Shown: one piece after another, positions 60,676-64,000 of the stretch
Layout: every line of letters begins with the position of its first letter
Position numbering within the stretch: the stretch's first letter is position 1
Origin: Euglena gracilis
Taxonomy: Eukaryota; Euglenida; Euglenophyceae; Euglenales
Length of the DNA: 64,000 bases
Direction: 5' to 3'
Assembly: GCA_039621445.1 (NCBI GenBank)
Contig: CP154956.1
Coordinates: 83,324,474 to 83,388,473 of the forward strand
Notes under the pieces: generated by a model
The model's input: only the letters and a program-made list of their open reading frames with translations
What the model was told of the DNA's origin: nothing
Database searches by the model: none
Position numbers and translations under genes: made by a program

Positions 60676-61746
60676 CGCGCGCGCGTGCTCACACGCATCA
60701 GTTTGCGCCTGAGCGCACACGCATGCACACGCGCGTTCACGCGTGGGCACCCCCGGTGGGAGCGCCTGGTGTCTTGCCCAATGATGCACGTCCGGGAAGG
60801 GGGAGCCCAATGCACAACGACACCCGCCTCACTCACCGCGTGCACCCCCGATGCCAGTATCGTCGCGCCGCCACGGCCATCGCCGGGCTGCCGCCGCAGG
60901 TCGCCCTCAAGCTGGGGGACATCGTCAGCGTGCAGCGGGCGGTGCAGCTGCCGGTGCGGAAGGGGGCCGCCCCACGGCTGGTTCGCCTCCCCAGCCCCGC
61001 CCACGCCATTGCCCAGTGTCCCCCCCACCCCCCGGGAGGGAGGAAGGTGATTGGTTTTTGGCTCCGGACGACTGGCTGTTTCTTTGGAAAGTGGAAGTGA
61101 ACCCCCCCAGGGAGGGGCATTTTGTTGAGCAATGCCATGGCCTGGAAGTTCTGCCCTCCGCCCTGCAGCTCTACGCCCTGCCGAATGAGGTGTGGTCCCC
61201 GCCTCGCGCGTTGTGTTGGTTGTTGTGCATCGTACCCCCTCCCTGCCGTTGCCCACAGACCCAAACAATGCTTTTGTGGAATTCCCTGAATAAAATGAAA
61301 GCCACCCACCCACCAATACAAACAAAGCATTTACCACAAGAACTTAAGTCAAACACGGCGGTCTCGATGTTCAAGGTGCGGCCACTGCCCCAACTTCGAG
61401 GTGGTGCACTTTTCTTCTGTTTAGTTGTCCAAAAGAAAAAAAAGTGCTTTCCTTTCAAACATTCATTTTAGCGTGTCCCTAAATTTTTTTTAAAAGAAAG
61501 TAGTATTCAGAAAAACAAAGTCTTTTTTGTTTTTATTTGGGCTATATTTGTGCTATGTATTTTTGTGTTTTTTTAAAAAAAATTTGCAAGAACTTCTTTT
61601 CCTGTTTTTGTTTTGTTTTGCTGTTTCATCATGCGGGTCTCCCCGCAGCTGCACCAGTTCCTCGGCTTCGGCAGCCCCCTGCTGCCGGCAGTGCAGTGCG
61701 TGGAGGACGCGTACAACGTGCTGGACCATGCGTGGCGCGCCGCGGC
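54113..61746 (+). CDS. GRAM-domain protein with N-terminal coiled-coil-like region (3' end unresolved)
   Basis: Exons: 54113-54212, 54602-54673, 55294-55389, 55826-55909, 60089-60183, 60858-60988, 61150-61189, 61649 to about 61746; all joins are in phase. The N-terminus is Pro-rich ('[15 protein letters not shown]'), then charged '[20 protein letters not shown]', then '[20 protein letters not shown]'. The GRAM domain follows: '[20 protein letters not shown]', '[20 protein letters not shown]', 'CFVGG', '[20 protein letters not shown]', 'ALQLYALPN', '[10 protein letters not shown]' and '[12 protein letters not shown]'. These match the family order (N-terminal F..FP..E, 'G.L.iT...CF', 'I..i', 'F.gF', 'A...L...W'). 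GRAM domains bind membrane phosphoinositides or help intracellular membrane contacts, so a peripheral membrane role is likely. Intron 4 is about 4.2 kb and full of transposons. Intron 6 is nonconventional. Further exons after 61746 are expected but not identified. Confidence 0.85.
54308..54506. repeat. (CTGT)n/(CTGC)n microsatellite
   Basis: Interleaved TGTC and TGCC tetranucleotides, intronic between the first two exons of the GRAM gene. Confidence 0.93.
56310..56585. repeat. (AT)n-rich microsatellite block
   Basis: TATATA and AATATTATT words with CATA units at the right edge. Confidence 0.9.
56587..57563 (-). mobile_element. Degenerate Tc1/mariner-type transposon with about 240-bp inverted repeats
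   Basis: Left end CACTCAGTAAAGAAAGTCTT and right end, its reverse complement, form inverted repeats of about 240 bp (56587-56828 and 57322-57563). The minus strand between them carries a broken transposase C-terminus. The element is shorter than a full Tc1-like unit and the catalytic N-terminal two thirds are missing. Confidence 0.85.
57088..57322 (-). pseudogene. Transposase C-terminal remnant (DDE superfamily, Tc1/mariner type)
   Basis: The minus strand reads '[20 protein letters not shown]', the third acidic residue region of the DDE triad in Tc1-like enzymes. After a stop and frame change it reads '[19 protein letters not shown]' then TRY and stop at 57088-57090, the usual family C-terminus. 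In-frame stops show it is dead. Confidence 0.82.
57565..57740. repeat. (AT)n/GTAT microsatellite
   Basis: Pure A/T with interspersed GTAT and CATA. Confidence 0.92.
57957..58190. repeat. TTTTCGGCCATTTTCGGCCG tract
   Basis: Tandem 9- to 11-bp units TTTTCGGCC(AT/GT). It reads as Lys/Arg-rich nonsense on the minus strand. Confidence 0.85.
58268..59292. mobile_element. Larger CAGG..CCTG element with 7-bp duplication and internal ORFs
   Basis: TIR CAGGGTTTTTCACCGGTTCGTG / CACGAACCGGTGATAAACCCTG. CCTACCC flanks both sides (58261-58267, 59293-59299). CACGAACAATCACGAA arrays lie next to each end (58290-58345, 59200-59270). The interior has exon-like ORFs, one starting '[20 protein letters not shown]' at 58374 after CTTGCAG and one at 58624-58878. 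Neither is recognised. Could be a larger relative of the intron-forming elements or a carrier of a captured gene piece. Confidence 0.68.
59625..59775. repeat. (AT)n-rich block
   Basis: ATATAT and ATAATCATAAT words only. Confidence 0.9.
60593..60688. repeat. (GT)n(GC)n microsatellite
   Basis: About 37 GT units then GC units, in the GT-AG intron 60184-60857. Confidence 0.95.
60989..61149 (+). other. Nonconventional intron in G/C-rich GRAM region (161 nt)
   Basis: ccc-CAG start and CTG-gaagt end. Inverted ends CAGCCCCGCCCACGCCATTG / CAGGCCATGGCATTG (right reversed). Joins 'GAAPRLVRL' to '[12 protein letters not shown]' in phase. Confidence 0.85.
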
Positions 61747-62122
61747 GCCCAGCCCTCATCGCCGCCATGGAAGCAGGCAACACTTCCCTCTCAACACACA
61801 CATCTGACAGTGAGAGAAGGTACAGAGTGAGGACAGCCTGAGCATTCACTTTTCCCCGGGTGGAGCTTTCTCCTGAAGTTCAAAGGGTCCTGGTCACCAA
61901 CCATTCTGCCAAATGCCGAGAAAAAACCAGCCAGGGCCAGCAAAGTGGATCGTTTTTTGGATTTATTTTTTCTGTTTATTGGGCTGAACATTTTGAACAT
62001 TTCTTTATACATTTTGTGGGCAGTTTTTTTTTTTTGAGGACCCACCCCCTTTATCCCCAGCTGTCTCCTCTACCTGAAGGTCTCCTTGACCACGTGAGGG
62101 CCAATCCGAAACCCTCCTTCCT

Positions 62123-62168
<46 letters not shown>

Positions 62169-62664
62169 GTGTGTGTGTGTGTGTGTGTGTGTCTGGCTGT
62201 CTCTGTTGTTAAGTGTGCATCTGTGAAGGCATGCACACAGCCATTCCTGGGTGCGGGCGTGGGTGTGGGCTGTTTCCAACCGTACCGCTCCCGGACTACC
62301 AGTACGCCGCGTGATGTCACAACCCCAGCCACTGTGGCCCCCTCAGCCCCAGCCTCTATGGGGGTGCCAGGCTGTCCCTACCGTTCGGCCAAACCTTTTC
62401 TGCTCCGCCAGCCAGCCCCCGACCACTGCCGTTGTACTGCCCCTCCCATGGATCACCTTCACAGTCCCGGGAAACATCCTTCAAACATGTGCCAGACATG
62501 TGCGCCAAACATTCCGAGCCTGTAAGGGGCATCGGCAAAAGACAGAGTTTGGCCAGCAGGGTATCAAAAAGGGGGTTCACCCTGCCAATGGCACAACACA
62601 CAAAATACACACATCGCACACAACACATGCATCAAACACACACACACACACACACATACACAAT
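61747..62664. other. Region after the last recognised GRAM-gene exon
   Basis: A CAG lies at 61750-61752, so the exon may end at 61746 in a nonconventional intron. 62125-62192 is a CTGC/GT repeat. A Pro-rich open stretch at 62300-62400 ('SQPQPLWPPQPQPLWG' in one frame) could be a further exon but no border is proved. Confidence 0.35.
62125..62192. repeat. (CTGC)n(GT)n microsatellite
   Basis: About 11 CTGC units then about 13 GT units. Confidence 0.95.
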
Positions 62665-63076
62665 CAGGGGTTTTCTTGAGCCGGAGGTTACCCCACCTTT
62701 TTTTCCAGTCAGGCTGCGGACCCCCGGGTGTCCACTGTAAATAAAGTTGGGGCCAGCCCGGTGAGGAGGGACTGGACCAAAATAATTTCGGCACAGTGGG
62801 CCAAAAACTTTCTAAAAAGGTGCCATCAATGGCCAAAAATGGCATTTTTGAAGCTTTTTTTTTGGTTTCCCTCAATATTTTGGCTTAAAAGTTCACAAAC
62901 CAGCTGGATTTGGATTTTCTGCTGGTTTGTGAGTACCAGCTGGGTTCAGCTGCCAGCTGGCTTGACCCCCCCCCCTCCCCGGACCACTCAGTGGGCGGGG
63001 GGGGGGTCAGCCCGAACCTTCTTTTCACCCAAAACGTTTTTCCAGCCTCCACAAGGGTCCTTTAAGAAAACCCCTG
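62665..63076. mobile_element. MITE-like element, TIR CAGGGGTTTTCTTGAG / CTTTAAGAAAACCCCTG
   Basis: 412 bp; flanks TACACAAT / CACGCAAC (5 of 8). Internal hairpin from CACAAACCAGC / GCTGGTTTGTG and C/G stems. Confidence 0.72.
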
Positions 63077-63586
63077 CACGCAACCGTTGCCACATCTCAG
63101 GTCGGAAAGCCCACCCAATTGTGCTGATTCCTTCTGAAACCTGTCCTCCTCAGCCCAAATATTTCTATCGTCCGAGCCCAAATCTGACACATAATCTCTT
63201 GACTCATTGCTTGACGTCACAAGAAGGGGAAAAAGTATTTTGTGCTTTGCCCTAATAAGTGTGCCGTGCCCTAACAAGTGCCCACCCCTTCGGGGTCCGA
63301 AAATGCGTCCTTAAAATGTGCGCACCCATGCACGTTTGGGGGGGGGCTCACAATTTCCTCTAAACAAAACCTTCCAGAGTTTGGGAATGTTATCGGTGTG
63401 TCCGCAGGTCCCTCCATCCTCATGGGGACCTGGTGTTTGTTGGTGTTTTCTTGTGAATTAAGTCTGGAATGGCTTTGAGCCAAAACCATTGCACATTAGT
63501 GAATCCGTCATCCATCGGGCGGCAAAGTGAGTCACATAATACGGCAAGATAAGGTGGGACCAATGAGTCTAGAATAAGGTGCACGC
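63077..63586. other. Unassigned unique sequence
   Basis: No exon, repeat family or element end recognised. Two near-copies of CCTAA(C/T)AAGTG at 63250-63282. Confidence 0.4.
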
Positions 63587-63962
63587 CAGGCTTCTGCTTA
63601 AGGGATTGCAGTACGGGGGGGGGGGGGCTGGACTGCAGCTAGTCCAAATTTGGCTAGTGGGATTTCTAGCAGCTCCCCCCCCCCCGGGGGGTCTGCTAGC
63701 AGGGCTAGCTGGAAAAAAAATTTTGGGACCCCCAAAAATGGCCAAAAATGCCCATGGGAATTTTGGGAACAAAATCAGCCAAACCTATTAAAAACCTCAT
63801 TTCCACCTCGGCGCGCAGCGCCGGAAGAAAAATTTTTTTCCAGTCGGGGGGACCCCCGGACCCCCCCCAGGGGGGGGAGGGGGGTCTAGCTAGTCCATTT
63901 TTCAAGTGTCCAGCCGATTGGCTAGCCAGTACCCCCCCGGGGGGTCCTTAAGCAGAAGCCTG
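63587..63962. mobile_element. MITE-like element with perfect 8-bp target duplication
   Basis: TIR CAGGCTTCTGCTTAAGG / CCTTAAGCAGAAGCCTG. Identical GTGCACGC at 63579-63586 and 63963-63970. Interior shares CTGGACTGCAGCTAGTCC and the GGCGCGCAGCGCCG hairpin with copies at 40.7 and 45.2 kb. The TIR matches the ends of the coding intron 46210-46373. Confidence 0.94.
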
Positions 63963-64000
63963 GTGCACGCGCATGTTAGTATTTGTGTGTGCACCTGCAT

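Overview
The window looks like nuclear DNA of a euglenid (Euglena-like) protist. The case rests on intron architecture. Four genes can be rebuilt on the + strand. Their exons are short and G+C-rich and join in frame across two kinds of intron. One kind is conventional GT-AG. The other has no GT or AG at its borders but carries CAG at positions +4 to +6 and CTG at positions -8 to -6, which is the pattern described for the nonconventional introns of euglenid nuclear genes. Thirteen introns fit that rule and keep the frame. The rest of the DNA is long introns and spacers full of microsatellites, C-run/G-run palindromes, MITE-like elements and TTAGGG-type motifs. I saw no rRNA, tRNA, CRISPR array or bacterial operon, but I could not run an RNA search.

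Layout. About 0.2-9.9 kb: exons of a WD40 beta-propeller gene whose 5' end lies outside the window, possibly with one more exon at 12.3 kb. 12.4-19.2 kb: repeats and a few weak exon candidates. 20.1-26.7 kb: a class II tRNA nucleotidyltransferase (CCA-adding type) in 8 exons, lacking its first exon(s). 29.0-42.4 kb: an ERI1-type DEDDh 3'-5' exonuclease that reads on in frame into an unrecognised C-terminal region (13 exons, 433 aa from the first exon found). 43.9-51.9 kb: a complete 11-exon, 337-aa WD40 protein whose last exon lies in a 533-bp tandem duplication. 54.1-61.7 kb and beyond: a GRAM-domain protein with an N-terminal coiled-coil-like stretch. All five genes point the same way, but each looks like a separate unit. 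The two gene starts I can see have an AG just upstream of the ATG, as expected for spliced-leader addition.

The main result is that the nonconventional introns are mobile-element insertions. They begin CAG and end CTG, have terminal inverted repeats of the type CAGGCTTC..TTAAGG or CAGGGGTTTTTTTTAAG, often with adjacent C-run/G-run stems, and several are flanked by perfect or near-perfect 8-bp target duplications. Splicing removes the element plus exactly 8 nt and so restores the uninterrupted site. Elements with the same ends and 8-bp duplications also sit in noncoding DNA (for example 7921-8447, 45212-45660, 63587-63962), one nested inside another. A 1,025-bp element at 58268-59292 may be a larger relative.

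Limits. All joins are by eye from frame, motif and protein-family continuity, with no transcript evidence. The exon structures of the ERI1, small WD40, CCA and GRAM genes are well constrained because every phase agrees. The first WD40 gene and everything between 12.3 and 19.2 kb are much less certain.
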